Source: an uncultured Treponema sp. (GTDB lineage Bacteria > Spirochaetota > Spirochaetia > Treponematales > Treponemataceae). From it: a stretch of 9,819 nucleotides of DNA. Below, in pieces: positions 1 through 5,837 of this stretch. The translations under genes were made by a program, and so were the position numbers. The notes under the pieces were generated by a model. That model had not been told where the DNA came from. It ran no database searches and saw only the letters and a program-made list of their open reading frames with translations. Each line of letters begins with the position of its first letter. Position 1 is the stretch's first letter. Location: the NCBI GenBank assembly GCA_937900125.1, contig CALCEK010000009.1, positions 1 through 9,819 of the forward strand, read 5' to 3'.

Positions 1-1065
1 TCTCAAAGACACAAACGGCTCAATATGAGCTTTTACAGGTCGGGAAGCAAGGCGGATTTTTACGAATGCGTCAAAAGCACAATCGGGGTCGTAATTTGAA
101 GGCCAAACGATGTCGTCAGCAATCAAACCTTGACAAAACAAATCGCTATCTTTTCCCAAAACAACCAGATTTTTATCTTTATCTAAGGCGGCAACGTAAA
201 GCGGTTCGTGCGAACTTACCCCCAAGCCACGCCGCTGCCCAATAGTATAATGCTCAATTCCGCGATGTCTTCCTAAAACTTTTCCATCAAGGTCGATTAT
301 GTCGCCTGGAATTGAAGGTTTGTCGCTAAAAAGATGGTCAAAATATTCTGGGGGGATAAAATCTTGGCTTTCTTCGCGTAAAGCGGCCTTTAGTCCGCGT
401 TCCTTAGCCATTTTAAACACCTCTTTTTTGGTATAACAAGAGAGTGGAAAACGAACTTTTTCTAAAACGTCCGAAGGAATGCGGTGTAAAAAGTAAGCCT
501 GATCCTTTGTAGCGTCCATAGCGCAGGCTATTTGGGCAGGTTTTTTGAAACGATTTTCATCTTTTGAAGAATTTGCGCCATAAAGTTCACACAAGGCTTC
601 TTTTCCGCGAACAACTTTTGCATAATGTCCCGTACAAAAATAATCATATTCGATTCCCAATTTTTTAATTCCCGCAAGAAGTGCGCCAAATTTTATAAAT
701 CGATTGCATCTAATGCAAGGATTCGGAGTTCGCCCCGCCCTATATTCCGCCTTAAAATAGTCAAGAACTTGCTCTTGATAGGCATCGCGCACATCAATCA
801 CGTGATAAGGAATCCCATACAAAGCGCAAAATTCCTTGCAGTCATTGATGTCTGTTTCCTCGCCTGGTCCATAGCAGCTATCATGCAAAACAGCTCCAGC
901 GGGCAAAGCGGGCATATCGCCCTTCCACAACGCCATTGTAACGCCTGTAACAAGGCAGCCTTTTTCTTTTAGCAACAAAGCCGTCATTGTAGAATCAACC
1001 CCACCAGAAAGTCCCACAACAACCCTATCTCCCGCTTTCGGCATTTCCAATTCAACATATTCCAT
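1..1065 (-). CDS. mnmA: tRNA-specific 2-thiouridylase MnmA, C-terminus cut by window edge
   Basis: This cytoplasmic enzyme puts sulfur on C2 of wobble uridine 34 in tRNA-Lys, -Glu and -Gln, using ATP to activate the base and a sulfur relay. The gene runs off the left edge with 355 codons visible; a family length of about 360-380 suggests roughly 15-20 residues are missing. The PP-loop SGGVDS is at residues 20-25. The conserved TPNPCIRCN block is at 113-121, with the catalytic-type cysteine at C120 and a CxxC partner at C117. GQRRGLG is at 276-282. The segment that normally reads ESQDICF, with the second catalytic cysteine, reads ESQDFIP at 232-238, so that cysteine is absent. Extra cysteines occur at 64, 76 and 80. 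The start at 1065 is the first in-frame ATG after a strong promoter; an ATG at 1044 (residue 8) would fit family N-termini better. Identity is very secure; the exact start is not. Confidence 0.95.
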   Translation of the reverse strand, partial: MEYVELEMPKAGDRVVVGLSGGVDSTMTALLLKEKGCLVTGVTMALWKGDMPALPAGAVLHDSCYGPGEETDINDCKEFCALYGIPYHVIDVRDAYQEQVLDYFKAEYRAGRTPNPCIRCNRFIKFGALLAGIKKLGIEYDYFCTGHYAKVVRGKEALCELYGANSSKDENRFKKPAQIACAMDATKDQAYFLHRIPSDVLEKVRFPLSCYTKKEVFKMAKERGLKAALREESQDFIPPEYFDHLFSDKPSIPGDIIDLDGKVLGRHRGIEHYTIGQRRGLGVSSHEPLYVAALDKDKNLVVLGKDSDLFCQGLIADDIVWPSNYDPDCAFDAFVKIRLASRPVKAHIEPFVSLR

Positions 1066-1102
1066 ATCGATTTACTATACAAAAAAAAGCGCGTATCTTC
1101 AA
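1066..1102 (-). promoter_or_regulatory. Sigma70-type promoter of mnmA
   Basis: On the minus strand, TTGAAG (1097-1102) and TATAGT (1074-1079) are separated by exactly 17 bases, which include a run of eight T. The -10 box ends only eight bases before the ATG at 1065, so transcription should begin about at the start codon, and no Shine-Dalgarno is present. The mRNA is either leaderless or uses the ATG at 1044 with a leader of about 20 bases. Confidence 0.7.
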
Positions 1103-1112
1103 GGCACAAAAC

Positions 1113-1164
1113 GATGTTTTGCTCGTCCTGTCATGTTATGAGCCATAGGCGTTGCCGAAACATC
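1113..1164. other. Imperfect stem-loop between toxin gene and mnmA
   Basis: Bases 1113-1121 can pair with 1156-1164 (nine pairs, one G-T wobble). Inside is a smaller hairpin, TATG (1137-1140) with CATA (1144-1147). Read on the minus strand, the stem is followed by GTTTTG, so it may act as a weak terminator for the toxin-antitoxin operon. The sequence also has the look of the short dispersed palindromes common in treponeme intergenic DNA; that resemblance is from memory only. Confidence 0.4.
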
Positions 1165-1172
1165 TCTTTGCA
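1149..1172. repeat. Direct repeat, left copy, flanking the toxin-antitoxin module
   Basis: Bases 1154-1172 are identical to 1793-1811 over 19 bases (GCCGAAACATCTCTTTGCA). A further GCGTTGCC lies just upstream in both copies (1149-1156 here, 1778-1785 there), with ten extra bases in the right copy. The toxin stop codon is 12 bases inside this copy. Confidence 0.75.
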
Positions 1173-1184
1173 TAGCGAGCGGCT

Positions 1185-1484
1185 CTATTTCACCTTGTCG
1201 TAATGAGTCCACATACGGATAATCTTTACGACACCCTCATATTTCTCTTCGCCGACTATAACCTCTTCATTTAAGATTTCGTAGACCAGCCTATGCTGAA
1301 TGTTGATTCTGCGTGAATACAAGCCTGATAGGTTTCCTACAAGTGCCTCGAAAGGCGGCTCCAATGGATTTCGTTTCAATATTTCGATGAGTGACTTCGC
1401 CTTATCGTCAAGCTTCGCGCTCTTGAGGTTCTTGATGTCCTTTGCAGCCTGCTTGTCATATTTGATGAGGTACACCGCTACCAC
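1185..1484 (-). CDS. yoeB: Txe/YoeB-family toxin (RelE superfamily mRNA endoribonuclease)
   Basis: Toxins of this family bind the ribosomal A site and cut mRNA, stopping translation until the antitoxin neutralises them. The 99-residue product has the family signature NLSGLYSRRIN at 51-61 and QHRLVYE at 63-69. Aligned on NLSG, the E. coli YoeB catalytic residues E46 and R65 are both present at the same numbers, and the C-terminal His-Tyr is at H94-Y95, so it should be active. The stretch before that His-Tyr is about eleven residues longer than in E. coli YoeB. The only plausible start is GTG at 1484: the frame is closed by TGA at 1491-1493 and no ATG lies nearby. It overlaps the antitoxin stop by seven bases, so the two are translationally coupled in antitoxin-first order. 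Which Txe/YoeB subgroup it belongs to is not resolved. Confidence 0.9.
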   Translation of the reverse strand: MVAVYLIKYDKQAAKDIKNLKSAKLDDKAKSLIEILKRNPLEPPFEALVGNLSGLYSRRINIQHRLVYEILNEEVIVGEEKYEGVVKIIRMWTHYDKVK

Positions 1485-1729
1485 CCGACTTCATCTTCGC
1501 CTAGGCAGTCGTCAAGCGACGTGTTTTTTCCTTTTATCAGGGATTCCGACATTCCAGGAACGGAATTCAAGTACAGCGTTTCCTGAATGGCGTTCCAGTC
1601 ATCTTCCCCCACAAGCACAGCGTTCTTCCCCTTGTCATTGGTAAGGGTTAGGGGCTGGGAATTGTCATTGACGAATGCCATGATTTTGAATAGGTTGGCT
1701 CGCGCCTTTGTCGCCGTCATTGCGTTCAT
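1478..1729 (-). CDS. yefM: YefM/Phd-family antitoxin
   Basis: This is the labile partner and autorepressor of the toxin encoded immediately downstream. The 83 residues follow the YefM plan. An N-terminal DNA-binding half (TATKARANL at 5-13, then LTLTNDKGKNAVLVGEDDWNA) matches the YefM block around SYSEARQNL and the following VLM-type strand. An acidic C-terminal tail (DDCLGEDEVGW) would wrap the toxin. The ATG at 1729 has a Shine-Dalgarno GGAG six bases upstream (1736-1739) and a promoter with a matching operator just beyond. Base composition is less AT-rich than the neighbouring spirochaete genes, consistent with the pair being an acquired cassette. An ATG at codon 4 is possible but fits the ribosome-binding site less well. 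Confidence 0.88.
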   Translation of the reverse strand: MNAMTATKARANLFKIMAFVNDNSQPLTLTNDKGKNAVLVGEDDWNAIQETLYLNSVPGMSESLIKGKNTSLDDCLGEDEVGW

Positions 1730-1743
1730 ACAGGTCTCCGTTT

Positions 1744-1777
1744 ATGTACAGTATAGCGTACATCAGCAAAAAATCAA
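1744..1777 (-). promoter_or_regulatory. Promoter and candidate operator of the toxin-antitoxin operon
   Basis: On the minus strand, TTGATT (1772-1777) and TATACT (1750-1755) are 16 bases apart. Overlapping the -10 box is a palindrome, ATGTAC (1744-1749) and GTACAT (1758-1763), eight bases apart. It contains an exact TGTACA at 1745-1750 and a 5-of-6 match, CGTACA, at 1757-1762. TGTACA is the known core of the paired YefM-binding palindromes in E. coli, so this is very likely where the complex represses itself. Confidence 0.72.
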
Positions 1778-1811
1778 GCGTTGCCGTTGCCAGCCGAAAC
1801 ATCTCTTTGCA
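1778..1811. repeat. Direct repeat, right copy, flanking the toxin-antitoxin module
   Basis: This copy carries the 19 bases 1793-1811 identical to 1154-1172. The preceding GCGTTGCC (1778-1785) is also shared, with a ten-base insertion between the two blocks relative to the left copy. It lies directly upstream of the antitoxin -35 box. The repeat-to-repeat period is 639 bases. Confidence 0.75.
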
Positions 1812-1936
1812 ATGCAAACAAAAATTCCGCCCCCAAAAGAACCGCCTTTTTGCAAAAAGAGCACGCGGATTCTTCGGAGCTACACCCTCAGAACGACTCG
1901 CAAACTCCCCTAAACATTTTCACAAAAAAATCCTGC
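1812..1936. other. Non-coding gap with small palindromes
   Basis: No gene is supported between the antitoxin promoter and the promoter of the first phosphohexomutase. The stretch holds a perfect 14-base palindrome, CTTTTTGCAAAAAG (1846-1859). A small hairpin at its left edge, TTTGC-AAT-GCAAA, spans 1806-1818. A segment at 1868-1902 (beginning GGATTCTTCGG and containing CTCAGAACGAC) resembles decayed dispersed intergenic repeats. None is assigned a function. Confidence 0.4.
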
Positions 1937-1972
1937 TTGATAAAAGGCAAATACGATAGTATACTAATCAAT
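1937..1972 (+). promoter_or_regulatory. Sigma70-type promoter of the first phosphohexomutase gene
   Basis: TTGATA (1937-1942) and TATACT (1960-1965) are separated by 17 bases, both near consensus. Only seven bases separate the -10 box from the ATG at 1973, so the transcript should begin at or next to the start codon. Confidence 0.75.
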
Positions 1973-3805
1973 ATGGAACATAATATGATACTTTCCGCAT
2001 CTGGCTGGAGAAAAGTGTTCGCGCAAAGTGGAAATTGTGAGGATTCGGAGGCTGAAATTTCAGAAACAGACCTTGCGCTTTGTGCATTGATTGGAGAAAG
2101 TTTTGCAGAATATTTGGAGGAAAAATTCCCTCAAAAAGAAATAATTGTAAGCGTTGCAACCGACACTCGCCCAACAGGAAGAGATATCGCCGATGCAATA
2201 ATAAGAGTTTTGCTTGTAAACGACATTAAAGTGCGATTTTTGGGAATTGCCGCCGCTCCAGAAATTATGGCTTACGCACGTTCCACGGACGGTTTTGTTT
2301 ATATTTCGGCAAGTCACAACCCAATTGGATACAATGGAATTAAATTTGGAGATTCAAACGGCGGTGTTTTAGAAGGGAGCGAAACTCAAAAAATTGCAGA
2401 TAGTTTTATGGCAAAATGCGTCGCTCCAAAATCGGAAGAACGCGCCTTAGAATTGTTAGCGGCCGCAAATGATGAAGCCTTAGCAGACGTTTATAATTCA
2501 ACTCGACTTTATAAAAAGGAAGCTTTAAAAGCCTATTCTGATTTTATGAAAATTGTTGTTAGCGGAGCAAAATCAGAAGAGGCTCAAAATAAAGTTTTAA
2601 AAGCGATTAAAGATTACATTCAAGAACACCCCATTTCTGTAGTTTGCGATATGAATGGTTCGGCAAGAACACTTTCAATCGACCAAGCATTTTTGGAAAG
2701 CTTTGGAATAGATTTTCTTCCATTTAATAACCAACCAGGTCACATTGTACACGCAATTATTCCTGAACCCGAAAACTTAACTTTTTGCTCTGACGTTATA
2801 CAAGATTTGCAACGCGACGGAAACAAATCTGCCCTTTTAGGCTATATGCCTGATTGCGATGGCGACAGGGGAAACATGGTCTACTGGGACAATGCAGAAT
2901 CTTTGGCAAAAACGATTGGAGCGCAAGAAATTTTTGCCCTTTCGGTTATTTCGGAAACGGCATTTGAATATTGGAAAAAACAAAATATTTGCGGAAACGG
3001 ACTTTTGTGGAAAACACAAAATCGCTACGGAAAACACGCCGTTGTTGTAAATGGGCCAACTTCTATGCGGATTGACGATATTTGTAGAGCGATGAATTTT
3101 GAACTTTTTAGGGCAGAAGTTGGAGAAGCAAATGTTGTAAATCTTGCGCGCAAAAAATGGCTAGAAGGCTACACTGTAAACATTTTAGGCGAAGGCTCTA
3201 ACGGCGGAAACATAACGCATCCGTCTTGTGTGCGCGACCCGATTGCAACACTTTTTGCGGTATTAAAATTGCTTTCAATTCGCGACACAAAAAATTCAGA
3301 TGGTAGCGTGAACAAAGGACTTTTTCACATTTGGTGCGAAAAATCAGGGCAAGAGTTTAGATACAAAGATGATTTTACACTCTATGACATTTTTGGAACA
3401 ATTCCTGCGTATAAAACAACTGGTGTTAGCCAAGAGCGGGCAATGCTCAAAATTAACACAAGCGATGTTGGGCTTTTAAAGGAAAAATTCCACAAGGTGT
3501 TTTTAGAAGAATGGGAAAATCATCTCGAAGAAATGGATGCCATTTATGGAATTAAAACTTATGAAGCCATAACAACAAATGGGATTCAAGAAAAACGCGA
3601 CGTTGAAAATTGGAACAACCAAAAAGGCGGTTTAAAGATTTTGTTTTATGATGAACAAAAGAAGCCCGTCGCGTTTATTTGGATGCGTCCAAGTGGCACA
3701 GAACCCGTCTTTAGAATTATGTGCGATGCGCGAGGTCAAGAAGAAGCGGCAGAACGTAGTCTTTTGCGCTGGGAAACTTCAATGCTCCGCAAAGCAGATT
3801 CATAG
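1973..3805 (+). CDS. Alpha-D-phosphohexomutase (phosphoglucomutase/phosphomannomutase family)
   Basis: Enzymes of this family move a phosphate between C1 and C6 of glucose or mannose phosphate through a phosphoserine, linking glycolysis to polysaccharide and nucleotide-sugar synthesis. The 610-residue product shows the four family sites in order. The phosphoserine loop is ISASHNP at 111-117 (S114 catalytic). The Mg-binding DCDGDR is at 294-299. The sugar-specificity loop position reads GEGSNGG (406-412) instead of the usual GE-x-SGH or GEESYG. The phosphate-binding RPSGTEP is at 572-578. At 610 residues it is longer than bacterial phosphomannomutases (about 450-500). The frame stays open upstream to 1781, but that DNA is promoter and repeat, so the start is ATG 1973 or ATG 1985 (residue 5), the latter with GGAA seven bases upstream. 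It ends in tandem stops, TAG TAA. Substrate is not determined from sequence. Confidence 0.9.
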   Translation: MEHNMILSASGWRKVFAQSGNCEDSEAEISETDLALCALIGESFAEYLEEKFPQKEIIVSVATDTRPTGRDIADAIIRVLLVNDIKVRFLGIAAAPEIMAYARSTDGFVYISASHNPIGYNGIKFGDSNGGVLEGSETQKIADSFMAKCVAPKSEERALELLAAANDEALADVYNSTRLYKKEALKAYSDFMKIVVSGAKSEEAQNKVLKAIKDYIQEHPISVVCDMNGSARTLSIDQAFLESFGIDFLPFNNQPGHIVHAIIPEPENLTFCSDVIQDLQRDGNKSALLGYMPDCDGDRGNMVYWDNAESLAKTIGAQEIFALSVISETAFEYWKKQNICGNGLLWKTQNRYGKHAVVVNGPTSMRIDDICRAMNFELFRAEVGEANVVNLARKKWLEGYTVNILGEGSNGGNITHPSCVRDPIATLFAVLKLLSIRDTKNSDGSVNKGLFHIWCEKSGQEFRYKDDFTLYDIFGTIPAYKTTGVSQERAMLKINTSDVGLLKEKFHKVFLEEWENHLEEMDAIYGIKTYEAITTNGIQEKRDVENWNNQKGGLKILFYDEQKKPVAFIWMRPSGTEPVFRIMCDARGQEEAAERSLLRWETSMLRKADS

Positions 3806-3809
3806 TAAA

Positions 3810-3862
3810 GACGACTTTGAAAATGCGATGTTCTAAGTCGTTGTATTTCAACAACTTAGAAC
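3810..3862 (+). promoter_or_regulatory. Mutually exclusive hairpins downstream of the first phosphohexomutase gene
   Basis: Bases 3830-3843 pair with 3849-3862: 14 positions with one C-A mismatch and a five-base loop. The central part of the left arm, AAGTCGT (3835-3841), is also an exact complement of ACGACTT (3811-3817). The two pairings cannot coexist. No U-run follows, so this is not an ordinary intrinsic terminator. It could be a 3' stabilising structure, a processing site between the two genes, or a switch. Confidence 0.5.
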
Positions 3863-3867
3863 TCGAC

Positions 3868-3943
3868 GGCATCTTAAAAAAAATTATCTAAACTGAGTTT
3901 TTCGAGATGCCCTAAAATGTACTTATGGTTTTAGTTTAAAACC
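3868..3943 (+). promoter_or_regulatory. Structured leader before the second phosphohexomutase gene
   Basis: GGCATCT (3868-3874) is complementary to AGATGCC (3905-3911), enclosing 30 mostly A/T bases. A second hairpin, GGTTTT-AGTTT-AAAACC (3927-3943), stands 12 bases before the GGAGG at 3956-3960. I could not pick a convincing -35/-10 pair here, so whether the second gene has its own promoter or is read from 1937 is open. Confidence 0.4.
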
Positions 3944-3966
3944 TAAAAATAGTTTGGAGGATTTGT

Positions 3967-5760
3967 ATGGACAAAAATGAAATTCTTTCTCGCGCAAAAC
4001 AGTACATCGCAGAAGAAAAAGATGAAACATTCCGCAAAGAAGTTGAGGAGCTTTTGAACAAAAAAGATGACCCCGCCTCTTACGCTGAACTTGAAGATAG
4101 ATTTTATAAAAGTCTTGAGTTTGGAACGGGCGGACTTCGCGGAATTATGGGTGGTGGCACAAACCGAATGAACACTTTGAACATTTCTAAGGCAACTCAG
4201 GGACTTGCAAATTACATTATCAAGGCTTTCCCAGAAGATGCAAAAAATGGAACGCTAAGTGCTTGCATTGCATTTGACAGTCGCCACAACCACGACAAAT
4301 TTAGCGATGTAACCGCGCGGGTTTTTGCGGCAAACGGAATTAAGGCGTATCTTTTTACAGGAATGCGCCCTACTCCAGAATTAAGCTTTGCGATTCGAAC
4401 TTTAGGTTGCAAAACGGGCGTTGTTGTTACCGCAAGTCACAATCCACCAAAATACAATGGTTACAAAGCATATTGGGCAGACGGCGCACAAGTTACTGAG
4501 CCGCACGACACAGCAATCATCGATGAAGTAAATGCCGTTACCGAGCCAAAACTTATCGATAGAGATGTTGCAATCAAAGAAGGAAAAATTGTTTTAATCG
4601 ACAAAGAAATCGATGACAAATTCCAAGCAATGATTAAGGCAAATTTGTATCGTCCTGAATTGATAAAAGAAAAAGCGAGTTCGGTAAAAGTTGTTTACAC
4701 ACCGCTCCACGGAACAGGTGCAATGCACGTTGAAAAAGTCCTTGGCGATTTAGGCTTGAATGTCATAACCGTTCCAGAACAGCGCGAAGGAGACGGAAAC
4801 TTCCCAACTGTAGAAAAGCCGAATCCAGAAGAAGCTCCAGCGTTAAAAATGGCAGTGGAGCTTGCCGAAAAAGAAAAGGCCGATGTTGTTATGGCGACTG
4901 ACCCTGATGCCGACCGCTTTGGAACTGCATTCCCAGGAAAAGATGGAAAATTTGTTCTTGTTACAGGGAATCAAATGGGGGCACTTTTAGCAGATTACGT
5001 GCTTCTTTCAAAAAAAGAATTCAACAAAATGCCAGACAACCCAGTTTTGATTCGCTCTATCGTAACAAGTCCGTTTGTTGACGCAGTTGCAAAAAGCTAC
5101 AATGTAAGCGTAAAAGAATGTCTTACAGGCTTTAAATGGATTGCAGCCGTTGAAGCAGAAATGGAAAAATCAGGAAAAGAACATTACGCTTTTGGGCTAG
5201 AAGAAAGCTATGGCTACAAAGTAGAAAGCGAAGTTCGCGATAAAGACGGCGTTTCTGCGGCAGCAATGTGTGCCGAAATGACTCTTTATTGGGCAAGCAA
5301 AGGAAAAAGTCTTCTTGACCACCTAAATGACCTTTACAAAAAACTTGGATACTTTGAAGATGCTGCAATTAGCAAATATTTTGAAGGTATTTCAGGACCA
5401 GCGATTATGGGCGGAATTATGACAAAACTTCGCACCGAAGGCTTAAAAACTTTAGGCGGCAAAAAGGTTCTTTGCATTCGCGACATTCAAGAAAGCGTTT
5501 CTTTTGACCCTGCAAATCCATCGGTAAAAAAGCCAGTCGATTTCCCAAAGAGCAATGTTTTGCAATTCTTCCTTGAAGACGGAACTGTTGTAAGCGCACG
5601 CCCAAGCGGAACAGAGCCAAAGATTAAATTCTACGTGAATACAAAAGTTCCTGTAGAAGGCGAAAGCGACGAAGGTCTTGCAAAAGCAAAAGAAATAGCG
5701 CACGAACTTTGCAATAAAATTTCAGCAGAAATAAATGCCATGCTAGACGCAGCAAAATAA
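3967..5760 (+). CDS. pgm: Phosphoglucomutase / phospho-sugar mutase (PgcA/PGM2-like)
   Basis: Cytoplasmic interconversion of glucose-1-phosphate and glucose-6-phosphate is the expected reaction; members of this branch also act on other sugar phosphates. The 597-residue protein has every hallmark. EFGTGGLRG is at 51-59. The phosphoserine loop TASHNP is at 155-160 (S157). The Mg site DPDADR is at 312-317, GFKWIA at 388-393, the sugar loop GLEESYG at 410-416, and the phosphate-binding RPSGTEPKIKFY at 545-556. The length is normal for the PgcA/PGM2 group. The start is firm: GGAGG (3956-3960) stands six bases before the ATG. It follows a more divergent paralogue on the same strand after 161 non-coding bases and ends in an intrinsic terminator. 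The intact GEESYG-type loop makes glucose phosphate specificity more likely here than in the upstream paralogue. Confidence 0.95.
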   Translation: MDKNEILSRAKQYIAEEKDETFRKEVEELLNKKDDPASYAELEDRFYKSLEFGTGGLRGIMGGGTNRMNTLNISKATQGLANYIIKAFPEDAKNGTLSACIAFDSRHNHDKFSDVTARVFAANGIKAYLFTGMRPTPELSFAIRTLGCKTGVVVTASHNPPKYNGYKAYWADGAQVTEPHDTAIIDEVNAVTEPKLIDRDVAIKEGKIVLIDKEIDDKFQAMIKANLYRPELIKEKASSVKVVYTPLHGTGAMHVEKVLGDLGLNVITVPEQREGDGNFPTVEKPNPEEAPALKMAVELAEKEKADVVMATDPDADRFGTAFPGKDGKFVLVTGNQMGALLADYVLLSKKEFNKMPDNPVLIRSIVTSPFVDAVAKSYNVSVKECLTGFKWIAAVEAEMEKSGKEHYAFGLEESYGYKVESEVRDKDGVSAAAMCAEMTLYWASKGKSLLDHLNDLYKKLGYFEDAAISKYFEGISGPAIMGGIMTKLRTEGLKTLGGKKVLCIRDIQESVSFDPANPSVKKPVDFPKSNVLQFFLEDGTVVSARPSGTEPKIKFYVNTKVPVEGESDEGLAKAKEIAHELCNKISAEINAMLDAAK

Positions 5761-5769
5761 AAAATAAGA

Positions 5770-5790
5770 GGGGGCAAATTGCCCCTTTTT
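5770..5790 (+). terminator. Intrinsic terminator after the phosphoglucomutase gene, possibly bidirectional
   Basis: GGGGC (5771-5775), loop AAATT, GCCCC (5781-5785), then TTTTT (5786-5790), ten bases past the stop codon. On the minus strand the same stem is followed by a T-rich run, so it probably also stops transcripts of the convergent EF-G gene, whose stop codon is at 5838-5840. Confidence 0.85.
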
Positions 5791-5837
5791 GCTTTTACAA
5801 TTTCAGGCACTCTCTAGAAAGTTGCTTTAGCGAATTT

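Noticed and set aside
1149..1811. Integron attC sites bounding the toxin-antitoxin cassette
   Set aside because: The repeats lack GTTRRRY/RYYYAAC core sites, and no integrase gene is present in the window.
1300..1913. Plus-strand open frames of about 83-114 codons over the toxin-antitoxin genes
   Set aside because: They are opposite two coupled genes with full family signatures and have no ribosome-binding sites or recognisable content.
1781..1972. N-terminal 64-residue extension of the first phosphohexomutase
   Set aside because: The added DNA contains the direct repeat, palindromes and a consensus promoter, and the added residues match nothing in the family.
3884..3918. Promoter for the second phosphohexomutase (TTATCT or TAAAAT as -10)
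   Set aside because: Neither has an acceptable -35 hexamer at 16-18 bases, and the region is simply A/T-rich.
5806..5822. Near-palindrome around TCTAGA as a dedicated EF-G terminator
   Set aside because: The stem is short and interrupted and no clean T-run follows on the minus strand; the hairpin at 5770-5785 is the better terminator for both genes.
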